Assembly: GCF_964204865.1 (NCBI RefSeq)
Contig: NC_135259.1
Location: 6,954,974-7,018,973 of the forward strand
Origin: Styela clava
Taxonomy: Eukaryota; Chordata; Ascidiacea; Stolidobranchia; Styelidae
Direction of reading: 5' to 3'
DNA: 64,000 bases
Shown here: piece after piece, positions 21,910 to 34,382 of the stretch
How the letters are laid out: each line of letters starts with the position of its first letter
Position numbering within the stretch: the stretch's first letter is position 1
Notes under the pieces: model-generated
The model's input: only the letters and a program-made list of their open reading frames with translations
What the model was told of the DNA's origin: nothing
The model's database searches: none
Program-made: the position numbers and the translations under genes

Positions 21910-22234
21910 AATAGCTATACATTGTATAAAAGCATCTGAAAGTGTTATAGTTATTTCTCTGTGTAATCCCAAACTATTAAAGTGGGAATAATACGGAATT
22001 CAGTATAAATTTTGATAGCTACAAGAAATTTCAGCAATCATGTAGCTTATAAACAATTGTCTAATTTCTTGTAATTATCATCCAATGTAATATTTCCCAA
22101 TCATTCTTATCTAAAGGAATTTTTTTGTTTGCCACCCTTCTTCATCTTTACTTGTGATCAATCGAAGTTGCAAATTATTGTATTTTTTATTTCTCCAGTT
22201 TCATAAATTATAATTTTTCATTAAAATAACGAAA
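21910..22234. other. Short spacer between LACTB and the ferric reductase-like gene
   Basis: AT-rich spacer of about 325 bp, containing the likely LACTB 3' UTR and the likely promoter/5' UTR of the next gene on the same strand. No other feature seen. Confidence 0.5.
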
Positions 22235-25200
22235 ATGTTGAGGCTTTTATATACAATCTTCTTAATTTTTCTGTTTCAAAATTTTGCATCTGCCGTGTTC
22301 TCAACAACTGGCTGCGGAACGACGAAAGGATGTCAGCTATTTCCAGAAGGATGTGACCCTGCGTCAACTTCATGTATATTCTTCTCTTGGACTTGGGTGA
22401 GAAAACTAACTTATATCTTTTCGCATATCTTATTTATTATTAGAGGTTGTGCAAACATATATTACATCAATCTAATCTAAGGAATTGCTGAAATATAATT
22501 TCATTTTGTTCATATTTGTGTATTGTGTTCTATATGCCATTTATGATACCATAAATACAATCGAAAAATCAATAAAAAAAAAGTTAATATTTTATAGTAC
22601 CTTTCGAATATATTTGGAAAATTGAGTGAGATAATTTGTAATTGAGTGACATATTATGAGCTACATATAGAAAGCAATTTTTTTACCATATTTCTATACA
22701 TTTTGATACAATTTAAAATATTGATCTTGATATATTATGTATAATTTTATTTTTTTGGAGATTTAAAATATTTGAAAATGAATGATACATGCATCTTGCA
22801 AAGTGGCAGAATGCATACTTCTGTTTTGATTAATAACAGTGATGTTTAATGTGCAAGTGCATAAACATAAACAACATTTAAAAGGGTCTCGACATGCTTT
22901 GATATGGAACTGGAAATGCTTTCTGAATGATATTTCCTGATGTATGCGACTGTTTACATTTAACCGCCAAACTTTATTTTGCGGGCCACATGATAAAGTA
23001 GCTAGACGATAAATAAAAACATTCAGTATATTCAACTGAGAACTTGAAATCACAAGTAATGAACAAAGTACCTAATAAATGTAATAGGGCATTGATATGC
23101 ACGTTCCATAAATATGTTTGCTTTGTTCACTGTTTATAATTGTTTAATTAACTTTGAATCAAAGATTTTTGTTTTAATGAAACAGTCAATGTGAATATTG
23201 ATACTATCGAATACTAATAGCTATAGCCTATAGTAATTCATTAGGCCATAAAATTCTACCTTTTCATTGTTTGATATTCTGAATATGATTTACTTCTTAT
23301 ATGGTACTTGAAAAAATATACTGTTGGTAATACGACCAGTTTGGAAGTATTTGATACTAATTCAATTTTAAATTATTTGATATATTTCACTAAGGACAAA
23401 AAATCTAAATCCCCCAAAATTTTTTTTACAAATTTTAAAACGACTGTTTTCAGTTTTTGAAATTCTACGGCAAAAGATATATATTTGCATGATCTAGATT
23501 AGTGCTTAAAAAAAGCACTTTTTGTTTGCACAAGCTTAAGTAGGTACCATCGAACACATGTCACCAAAGCATTTATAATCGTCTGAACAATATGCTTCAG
23601 TCCAATAGGAAACTATTCATTCAAATGCCAAATTATGTCACTGATGCACTTGAACTAGGACTGAGTCACCTAGCTAATGTAAGTTTTTATATGGGGCTTA
23701 TTCTAAATTGTGAAAGAAGATGTTTTGTGAAATTTAATATGAGAAAATGACATTCAATATTTATTGAAGCCACAATAATTTTTAATGTGAATATTTAAGA
23801 ATGAGCAAATATAATTTTCAACCATATTTGTTATCTAAAACGGTGTATCATCTCATTCATCTGTTACTATTACAATTATTGGTGATGCCCTAGTAACGAC
23901 GAGAAATATGATTTCCATGACCTATCAAGCGTTTAGTTTTTATTGTACTGACCATTGTTGTTTGACCGCTTCATTGAAGATTTCTACTCACTGATCATGT
24001 TACCCAATTGTTGAAGATTCGCGAGTGTTACCTTGGTGAGAAAATACTAAAATTTGCAAGTCACGATGACCCATGATAAATAATACAAAGCTAAAATTAG
24101 GTTCTTGGGTTTAATAAAAAGCAAACTATCGACAATGGTTCGTTGGAAATAGGGTGAGTGTGACGATATACGCTACTAAGTAGGGTTGGTATATTGAACC
24201 AATGGGACACAACGATCAATCATCGCTTCATTTAGTTCAATTATTTACATAAAAGTCTCCAAAGAATGCCCTCACCATTCAACAACAATGACGATTTTTT
24301 ATAACACCTTTAGCAAACAAATTTTTTTAACTTTCTCAAAATTTTTTTTAAAAATAATTCGTCTTTATTACTCTATCCAATCTCTATCGACTTGAAAAGA
24401 AATAGCATTTATATGTAATGTAAAAATTGTATTTTCATTATAATGGGTTATTATTAATAGCCTAACCAATAACGTTAAAAAGTTCATAGGTTAGTTCTTC
24501 CTTTACTATTCTGATAAGACTGCGCTCAAATTTGCTACTAAAAAACAAAAAAAATTTGTATACAACCTTTTCTTGATATTAAATATTAATTTAAATAAAA
24601 AAAAACTTTTTTGGTTGATAGGCAAGATAAGTTCAGGTATTACATAAGTTTCCAGTTGGAAACTACCAGTAGTTGGGTCATGCCAATTACTTGAAATTTC
24701 AGTTTCATGTAGTCATGGTAATTGATCTGCTATTTAAATGATCATGTTTCTCTTTAACTCTTTCAACATGTATTATGTGTTGTTAATATTGAAAATGGTT
24801 TTTAATGTGCTTAATTTAACATCATCATCTTTTCGAAAATTGCTTCGAGCATTTAAAATTAATTGAGTATGATTGAAAAAGTGGTTCAAAGTTGACAAAG
24901 ATTACTAGAATGTTACCTATGATTCATATCTATTATAAATATTGCATTCGATTATTCAACGGGGATACTTTTATTCTTCCATTTACAAATTTAAAAGGTG
25001 TATTGTTGTATATGTACTTAAATAATATTAAATGAAATTAAAACTAAATTCTTCTTCATAAACATCCAATCAGAATAATCTCAATTGTGAATTCAATACA
25101 CAAGCGTTTGCTAATATATTGCTTAATCATTATGAATTGTTGGAAGGTGGGCTACTTGTCATATATGCATTTCTGTTTGATCAAATCATTGAATTGTTTT

Positions 25201-28200
25201 CCTGCAACAACCATGACCATAATTTTACAAAGTCATTGTGGGAAAAATTGCCAATGTCATTGTTTGACAATGACTGGTACTGATTTGACACAGTAAATAT
25301 TTAACAAATGTTTAAAAATACCACTTCTTGTCATTCTTGGGTGAAGTTGTATGGAGAAAAGGCTCGTTGAATCATCTCATGATATATCTGTCTGCTAAAC
25401 TAATTTAGAAAAGTTTATAAACACCACTAATAATATTAATATATATGCTTATATATATAGGCTAAAGTAGTGTTTTATGAACTTCTGAATAAACCAACTG
25501 TAGTTTACGGCAGTTAGTATGCATTAATCAATATTCACATTAACAGTTTGTGGCAAAACCGTATATGGCTGTATTACTGACATAATACCAAAACATGTTT
25601 TAGTCATAGCTATTTTTGGTAACTTTTATGTCAAATTAGTATTTTAATATATTTTTATTTAGTAATGTATTGAATGAGTAGAAGTTAGGTTGGTCAGTTG
25701 TTGAAATATGAATAGGAAAACAGAAAATATTAACAAATTTTCACAGTTATATTTATCTAAATTTGTAAATATGACTATTCGTGATTATCGTAACTTATTT
25801 CTGTCAACTGTCCTAATCAATAGTCAATTTGTGTTTTCCTGTAACAGTTAGATCACTTTTCTGTCATGTAATGTGGTTTTATTAAAACTGACATGAATAA
25901 TTCAAGATTGACAGGTTAGAATGTTTGCCCTAAGGCCACTACAATGTCCACATAGGTAATCACTTTAAACAATCTATTGAGAAATATTTTATACCGGTTT
26001 CAATCATGTTTGGTCATACTTGATTGAACCATATATATTTGTTTTATCACCTATTTGGTCAAAAATTTAGTGTACATCTAAATTGGTGCTGCAAGTCATG
26101 TGGTTATATAATCATGCTCTTCTTCATGAATCTTTCATTCGTTCCTAATCCTGCCATCCTGAGTTACTTTATCACAGCATTTGATCTATTGCTATCAATA
26201 TAATTATATATCGCCAATGTAAAGGTAAAGTATCGTATGTCACTTTTTCCAGAAATGAAAATATTTTGATGTAAAATTTTGAGATTCTGTCATTGAAGAC
26301 TACGGGACAGCTTTTGGTCTGGATTTCAGGCTGAAACGGAATTAGTTTTCATTTTTGGTAGTGCGTTATGTCCACATTCAAGTTTAACTGTTGGAACCAA
26401 ACTATTATGAAGATGTGATTTTTCAAAACCTTATTAATGGATGAGTGAATGACACATGCAAATTTGGTTCTAATCTTCTCAATACATCTTATATTACAAT
26501 AATATAGTGATTTAGAATGCATCATTTTTATGGTCGATGTTCTCATATCTTCACTCTCTAAATAAGGCACTAGGGGAGCAGCCCCTAGTATAATGAAAAT
26601 TACCGATTGGTAAATAGTGAACATAGCGTTTAAATACAAATCTCTATCTTGCAATGCTAACATTCTGGATCAATTGCCCAATTTTATAAGTTGGGTTTAG
26701 CTATGTAGGTTGGAATTACAGTTTGAAGATTCTGGGGTTATGTCCAGTACCTCACCATTATGCGATTCTGGTGCTTCCAACAACACTAGTACTTACCGTA
26801 CATATTAGTTACTGCTTCTGCAAAGCTTTTTTCATAGTGAAAGCATTTCAGCATGAAGCCAAATAAAGGTATAAATGTTCAGCCATTGCACTAACACTAT
26901 CTATTATTTATTAATAATAAACTTTTTATTATTTTCAGAACTCGGCCAGCAGGACCTTCGATATGGAAATAAGTGGCGACACTGGTGGTGGATCGCGATA
27001 TGCGGCTGTTGCATTCGGGCAGGTTGATGACATGCAAGATGCAGATTTATATTTTTGTACTGGATCATCTATTCAATCTGGCGTGATTGTTACAAGGAGG
27101 GCTCAGCCGACTTTACTTGATATTGCAGTCAGTTTTTATCGTATTTTGAATTATAGTGAAATTTTTAAGGGAATAATAAGGGGATGAATAAGGGATGAAT
27201 GCCCAGTTTGTTAGAAAAGTAAAATAATTTGCAAGAAAGCTGAAAAAAAAACAAAATCTCGTAATTTCTGAACAACCTTTTTTTCGTAGAACCAGGTAAA
27301 GTATAAAAACCTCATGTACCTTGTTTCATTCCCTATAAAGTTCTATCTTCTATCATCTATGGTTCTTTCTAATGATCTACGTAAACATGATTTCTTTCAT
27401 TTTACTTCCAGACTGAACCAGGAGTCAATGGCACTTCAGCAGCAACTAATAGTGGTCTTGCCGAATGTACATTTGCCCGTGCTGCATCAATCACAAAAAC
27501 AATTACTACAGGCCCAAAAGATTTTGACTTGAGTACCGGAACTTATTACATCTTGTTGGCAAGAGGACCGATGGCTGGAAGTAAGTTACCAAAGTACTAA
27601 AACAATGGTTCCTATTTTTTTTTTTTATATTTATATTCCTCGGTCTGTCTGTTTTGGATCTATTTTGATTCCCCCTCATTGTACATATAAACTCCTTTCT
27701 TTTATTTGTTCAACCTTTGAAGGATCTTAAGCCTATGGTACACGCAACTCTCACTCTGACATTTGAATATTTCTCTGCACATCTTGTGTCACAAGGACAA
27801 GGGTTGTCCCATAATATATTTAATTTCCACCAGCCTGCACTCGACTTTTCTCTGGAAAATTGTAACTCTTAAATTTCCTAGACTCCTATACAGAGTGGCG
27901 TGAAAGCGGCGACTGTTTCAGATTATTTTAGAATATATTTCAAATTTTATTTCAGAATGTATATAGAATAGTCAATTATTTATTATTTTTATTCTGGGCT
28001 GCAATGTTGACACTAGTTTTTTCTGGCAAAAGGATCTTTCAAGATTTACCAAATTGTAATACAACAATCCTCCATTTATATTCCAGCTACTGGAAACGTT
28101 GGATTCCATGATGCATTTGCAATCACAGCCAATCAAGTTAATATGATTACTGCAAGTGGCTCTGCAACTGGTGGGGCTGATATTTTGGAGAAAGTTCATG

Positions 28201-31200
28201 GGTAGGCAGATAAACATATTTTCGATTTTTTTTGTCTGCTATTTTTAATGTGCAAAACCAAATTGATTGGTCTATTCACCAGTATTCGTGTCGTGTGGCA
28301 AGTTCTGGTATTTGCTTACAATCACTGAATAAAAGGATAATCTTGAAATTGTTTTCTTAGACTTCGGGAATATAATATGTCGAGAGTACTCGAAGGAAAT
28401 ATTGTTTTCTTTTGAGCTTGTGAATGTTGATTTATCAGCTATCACAATATTTCTGATTTTTTTTTACATGTTAACTGAGAACAAGACTCCAAGTCCAAAC
28501 AAGCAGCGTTTTTCAATATAGGACAGGGGGTGTGCAATGTTTAAACAGGAAGGACAGATAGAAATAACTTGGCAAGCCGGCGGGGACACCTTTATTTAAT
28601 ATAGACTTCCTAGAAGTTGCAGGATCACAAATTTTGATTATTGATCTTATGATCTGCGTTGTTCGCTTCGCACAAGCTAGCTGACTGGGTATTGTAACGT
28701 CATAGGCATAGATGACAAATTGGATTCAGGTGTAGGCTTTGCATCGCAAAGGGAATTACTTGCATGTACCGGACCAAACTGGAATAAAAACTATTTCATT
28801 GGCCGCACACCATTCACTATTGGCACTTCTCCACGGGACGCAGGTTGCACACCCATGATATAAGATGCCACTCTGTACTTTGAGGACGAAAGCCTTCCAC
28901 ATATATGCTAATTTGTTTTTTATTTTATCGATGCTTACACATTTCTGATTAGGACTCTATATTGACAGACACTTCTAACCTGTGGTGTGATTAACCAATG
29001 TGCTCAAGTCTAATCTGAAATTACTAATGTTATTTCTATATCCAGATCTCTCATGATTGTAGCATGGATGGTTTTAGCAAATGTTGGAGCTATGATTGCA
29101 AGACATTTTAAACCATTGTGGGTGAATACAAACCCGGGTGGTGAAAAACTTTGGTTTCAGGTAAATGATTATATCCTACTTCAAAAAGAGAAACAAATAG
29201 ACACTGAGAAACAATCTTATTTACTGTTTTTGTTATAAGTAAATTTCCTCATTATACTACATTTATTTTTATTTCCAGCTCCACAGGTTGATTATGATAA
29301 CAGTGTTCCTATGCACAACAACTGCTTTTATCATTATTTTTGTTCATGTTGGAGGTTATGCATCGGTAAGTATTTTTTTGAGGTGCTTCACATCATTTTT
29401 CTGAAGCAACTACTGATTAGGACACAAATTTTTTCAATTCAGCATAAATAAAAAGAAAGTTTTCGTTAAGGAACACCAAATTCAAACAGCAATAATTCAA
29501 ATACCGTTATTATAGGAAATAAAATATTTAAACATCCAGTTTAATGTAGTTTATATAATTTGACATATTAGGTACGTTTCTCAAATCTCCAACGAACCTA
29601 TGTAGTTTGATCCTAATCAGACATTTGATCATTGCTTCGAACCAACTTTACCACATTTGGGCCACATGTTTTTTCAACTTTCATAAATTTATTGGTGAAT
29701 ATGTAGCACACATTGAGGGAAATTGATTTGTTGTGTTCTTGCATGTCCAATAAAAATAGGTTTCCAATTTCAAACATATTCTGGTATTACCGATTGGCTA
29801 ATTCTATCTGTGTTTAGTCAACAGTATTGAGTGCTAAGGTCGAATCCCTGGTTATCCCAGTCTCGATTCATTTGTGTCTCTGGAATCCGAGCAAATTTTT
29901 ATCGTCAAGTTAGGCCATTATATCATCGAAACAAGTTGCTGAAGTTTGAGTATCGATTTCTAGTAGATATCATAAACATCAGTGAAATGAATGAATGCGA
30001 CTTCAATGCATTAACTAGAATTTAATCATGTGATTACATCTTTTAACTTCTCATCAAAATGATCTACTTTGAGTTATTGCTGGAACAAGCTAGTGAATTT
30101 CATAAGTCATCGATATAACATTAACGAGCTTGGGGAATTGTATTTCATTAAGATTTTTATATTTTTCGAAAACTCACCAAAAATCTATTTTGCTTTTTAA
30201 GTCGATCCTCTCTTTTGGTTAGTCAACATCGAGTTGAATCATTTTGCTTAAATGACTCGACTCACTTCGAGTTTTGAAGAATGTGACTTGAGTTTAGTCA
30301 TTGTCGTCTCCTCAATACTAATATTCACCGCTCGTATTTTTGTTTAGACCATCCCAGCACATGCTATCATTGGTATCATCGTTATGGCTTTAACCTTGAT
30401 AAACCCAATCTTAGCGATCTTCCGTCCACACCCGAATACTTCGAAGCGATATCTCTTCAACATATTTCATTACCTCATTGGACTCTGTGCAAGGTGTCTG
30501 GCTATAGCTAATTTATTTCAAGGTATATCCATGGTTTATTTCATTACGATGAAGACATTGTCTTTTCTTCATATTTATTTGTGTTAATGAAGTGGATGAA
30601 ACAGTAAAATGATTCGACTGGCCATGACCCTTGCCCAGTTACTAGATCAGGGAATGGTTAACAGGGCAATTGCTTATAGCAAGATGGTGAAAAAAGACTT
30701 ATTCAACCAGCAGCTGCTACGTAAACAATTTTATTACAGCGAGAAGTCATGTTAGTAATTCAATTCCCTCTGGAATTTCCCCCTGTTAGCAAGTTCATGA
30801 TATGATGCCTAGTGTCTTCGCTATAATAATTCGTCTGTGGGCTATCAACCATACCTTATTAATATGAGAGACATATGTGAATAGTTTGATATTTGACAAT
30901 TTTTGTAAATTTACATTTTTAATTACCAGTAATTCGGAAAATTTTATTGCCCAACCACACTTTCAAAAATCTGACTTTGATAATTTCACTGCAAAAATGA
31001 CAAATATAATAATAAAAAAAAAATTTAGGATTCTGAACATCCTCAATTTATTGATTCAAAATTCCCATTGCATTAAATTCTCATGATGTTCCTGTTTATT
31101 ATCACTTACGCAGGCTCGGAATTACTAGGTTCAAGTAATAACATGTTTATATTTATGAGTTTTTTGCAAAGGCAAATTTTATATTTGTATTTATGTTAAA

Positions 31201-33611
31201 CAGGTGCAATTGCAATGGATGAATTGTCATCATGGAAGTTAGGTGTGCTTGGTGGATTCGTTGGTTTTGAAGTTTTGATGGAACTTTGCTTGGAAGCATT
31301 AACATGGCATTATGGACATTATTGTGAGTCTTATTATAGAATGATTGCCTAGAAAGCACTGGTATTAGTAACAGTTAAAACTATTTTTTCATGTATTTTT
31401 CAACTTTTTTCAAGTCTCAACACTCTCAACTTGACTGCACTAACTACTTTATAAAAAAATTTTCAACTTTAAAATTTTAATTTTGTTTTAAATTGAAAAG
31501 TGTTAATAGAGATTAAAAATTGCATATATAGGCTACTTTAATTATATCTTGTTGAATACTAATTTTACAATTGCACAAACCACATATATCAAAAATTTTG
31601 TGAATTTCCAATTTTCTCATTGATTGAATGAAATGTATGTATTGCTTGCTTGACCAATGTCAATGTTATAGCTGTAAATGGCATATTTAGCTGTAAATGT
31701 CATATTTTTACATGGAATATACTTAATAATACTCATATTTGAGGATTTAGCTTATTTGATTACTTGAAAATTTGATGGTTTTGGTATTACTGTCGTCCAA
31801 ATTGCATCCCTTTTCTATTAAGATCCTTTAATTTTACCACCCTTGCAAATATTTTTTTTAAAATTAGCCAATTCGGGAAAATCAAAAGAAAAGGAAGATC
31901 CACCACCTGGGGAAATGCAGATGGAAGAACCAGATGTAGGTGTCAGGGTAAGATATACTGGGTACCAAAAAGTGCCGTTATTATATGCATCTTGCATGTA
32001 AGAGCATGATGCACGGTGCTTGGGCTACACGCATATTGCATGTATTGCACACTACGGTAAGTTTCCATCATAGCAACACTCTTCAAACATACTCTTATGC
32101 ATGAATGGAATTGTCACCCACTCACTTTTCTTTTGTTTGAGATTTTTCAAAAAATCAAAATGGCCGCATAAGCGTCAGTTAGCTAAGAATGATATTACTA
32201 GTTTTACAAACCCATCTTCTCTTATAGCTGAATGATAGATCCAAATAACATCTCAGTCAGTTAGGGTCATTGTGTATTCTACCTTGTCTGAGGTGTACAT
32301 ATTAGAGGTTTACTAAATTCTTTCTCTGTTTTTTTTTATTTTTGTATGTAACCGAATGATTATGAAAGTCTTCTCAATACATTATCATTTATTCTCATTA
32401 CAATGTAGATTATTCATTCGCATCTATCTTTATTATCCAACTATGTTTTCTCTTAGTCTTATCATTCATATATCATCTGTAGAGCTCTCATTTAAAATAG
32501 ACATCTTGACAAAAATCAAAGCATGCCATGATGTAGCCTCTTTTTTTTTTGTTGTTTTCATATGTTTGTATTTGGTGTTGATTAAATAGGATTCGGATAT
32601 AAATGGGTGTTTAAATATGCCATTTCCACATCAAAATCTTTACATCATATAAAGTATTATATATGCTGTCCTCTCACTAAAACCAATGGATTCTTCTTTA
32701 TCACTGCATGTTAAGAATAACAACGAAAATTCTTAGTAGATTTTATATTTTATTTTGTAACTCAACCTACTTCTGTCTTCCTACTATAGGACATTGGTAA
32801 CACAGTTTTAATAGGTAGCTGGATCTCCGGTGCTTCCAATACATAGAATGCATGGATAAGATTTGGCTGTATCTCAAACTATGAGGTCAGACCAGAATGG
32901 TCCAATAAACTTCAATTATGACATTAAAACACAAAAAAGCTCTATAAATGCAACATTACACATTCAAATTTTTGCCAAATGGTTTTTGTTCATATTTCGA
33001 ACTATTGTACATTACATTCGTTTCATTATAGTACCAGCATTGCAAGTATTCTGGTATGTTCATTCTTGCGTATCAGATAATTTATTGTGTCATTAAACAA
33101 GTTTATTACATGTTTAAATTCGAAATTTCCAACGAAATTGTCGGGCCTTCAAACCTTTTCCATTTTATAATTTGGGTCTCACTCAAAAATTGCTATTCTA
33201 CAACTGTACTGTGATACTTGAATTGCTAGGAAGTATCATTTTGCAAATGAGACTATATTACCTTGTTCCAGAATATGGAATTCATTGACTATGATCAGTT
33301 TTCACTCGTTTGAACAGGCCTGTTTAAGTTACGAGCTCCAGATACCTATTTTCATCCGAACCTAGTGTCTAGGTTTTGCTAATTCATGTTCATTTTCATT
33401 TTTTTCGAAACTTCGGTGCTTAATATTGAAGATTTGGCAAGTCTGAATACTTCCTATATTACCATTATTTTGATTGATCTTTTATCAATATGTAACACTG
33501 TAGTTGGTTGTTTTCCAGGGCCAAACTGTGAAGACCAGTCTTCTCGTCTTCTTCATACTTGGACTCTGTGGATTTGCCATCGCATTTTTTGTTGACATAG
33601 CCAATGCGTAG
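22235..33611 (+). CDS. Ferric-chelate reductase 1-like protein (DOMON + cytochrome b561)
   Basis: Ten exons join in phase: 22235-22396, 26939-27127, 27412-27580, 28087-28201, 29046-29160, 29279-29365, 30348-30522, 31204-31323, 31868-31947 and 33519-33611, giving 434 residues. Exon 1 encodes a signal peptide and the start of a DOMON domain (GCGTTKGC...GCDP), which continues through exons 2-4. Exons 5-8 encode a cytochrome b561 core with likely haem histidines in ARHFKP, LHRLIM, AHAIIG and FHYLIG. Exon 9 is a polar, proline/glutamate-rich linker and exon 10 a last membrane segment. This is the FRRS1/SDR2-like architecture without the N-terminal reeler domain; members move electrons across membranes to ferric iron or similar acceptors. 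Exon 2 uses a weaker donor (GTCAGT). Intron 1 is 4.5 kb. Confidence 0.85.
22397..26938. other. Intron 1 of the ferric reductase-like gene
   Basis: A 4.5-kb AT-rich intron. I see no nested gene on either strand; the small open frames (for example 25087-25296, and 26349-26663 on minus) have no protein character. A 7-bp hairpin CTAGGGG/CCCCTAG lies at about 26571-26589. Confidence 0.6.
32790..32846 (+). other. Possible alternative last exon of the ferric reductase-like gene
   Basis: A pyrimidine-rich acceptor (TTCTGTCTTCCTACTATAG) precedes 32790. Joined to exon 9 in phase 0 the segment codes 18 residues (DIGNTVLIGSWISGASNT) and then TAG at 32844-32846. Using it would replace the last membrane segment encoded by exon 10 with a short polar tail. 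There is no transcript evidence, and it could be a chance acceptor. Confidence 0.3.
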
Positions 33612-34154
33612 GCTCAAAATGTTGTAATGAATAGTGATGTAAAAATACGGATTTTTGTTGATCTTTCATCAAAAGCAATTTTTTTAGATAAACAATAAGT
33701 TTAGGTTGCAAGTTGCAACTTTCATTATCAAAATTATAGAAAGTGTTTTGAGTATTGAAATCTATTGTTCAAAAACTGCATCTTCCTGATTAGCTAATTT
33801 TGTGGTTAATTGGAAATATTATTATGCCATATTTCATGCATATATTAGCATGATTATGAAGCCACTTGGCACTCAGGTTTTTATTAATGTTTAATCAATT
33901 TTAACACTTTATGCTTACAAATACTTTTTTTTCACTAATAACTAACTGTAGTTAGAGTTGTACTTAGATATCACTCCATTAGTATTATACTAAATCTATT
34001 AATAGAGTAATTGAATGTTTTTTTTGATCGAATGATAATTATAATATTTTTATCAAAATATTTGATGATCTATAATAATATAAAGGATATCTCTTTGGTG
34101 AAGCTGATTTTATATTTTGTTATACAATTTAAGTGTTGCTAATATGTATTTATA
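33612..34154. other. 3' flank of the ferric reductase-like gene
   Basis: Very AT-rich sequence, presumably 3' UTR then spacer. I see no convincing AATAAA hexamer close to the stop and no other gene. Confidence 0.4.
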
Positions 34155-34382
34155 GTACTCCCGAAGTATGTGAACCGAGATGACGGACACCGTAACGTAG
34201 TATTTGTACCAGGTTAGGGTTAGGCCATAATTTCAGGTACAAATACTACGGAAGTCACTTGGCTAGTCCTCGAACTCGTAATAGAACTAAAATAAGGAAA
34301 ATTAGAATAAAATTAGGGCCTTACCTGGTACACATACTACGTTCCGGTGTCGGCCATCTTGGTTCACATACTTCGGGAATAC
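34155..34382. mobile_element. MITE with ~70-bp inverted ends (family also at 47016 and 56843)
   Basis: The left arm begins GTACTCCCGAAGTATGTGAA and the right arm is its imperfect reverse complement, ending TTCGGGAATAC; arms include ACGTAGTATTTGTACCAGGT and its counterpart. The core contains CTCGAACTCGTAATAGAACT, whose reverse complement recurs in the relatives at about 47080 and 56910. No coding capacity. Target duplication unresolved. Confidence 0.75.

Noticed and set aside
29830-29960. tRNA-like B-box phrase GGTCGAATCCCTGG
   Set aside because: No A box at the right distance and no cloverleaf; at most an old SINE trace.
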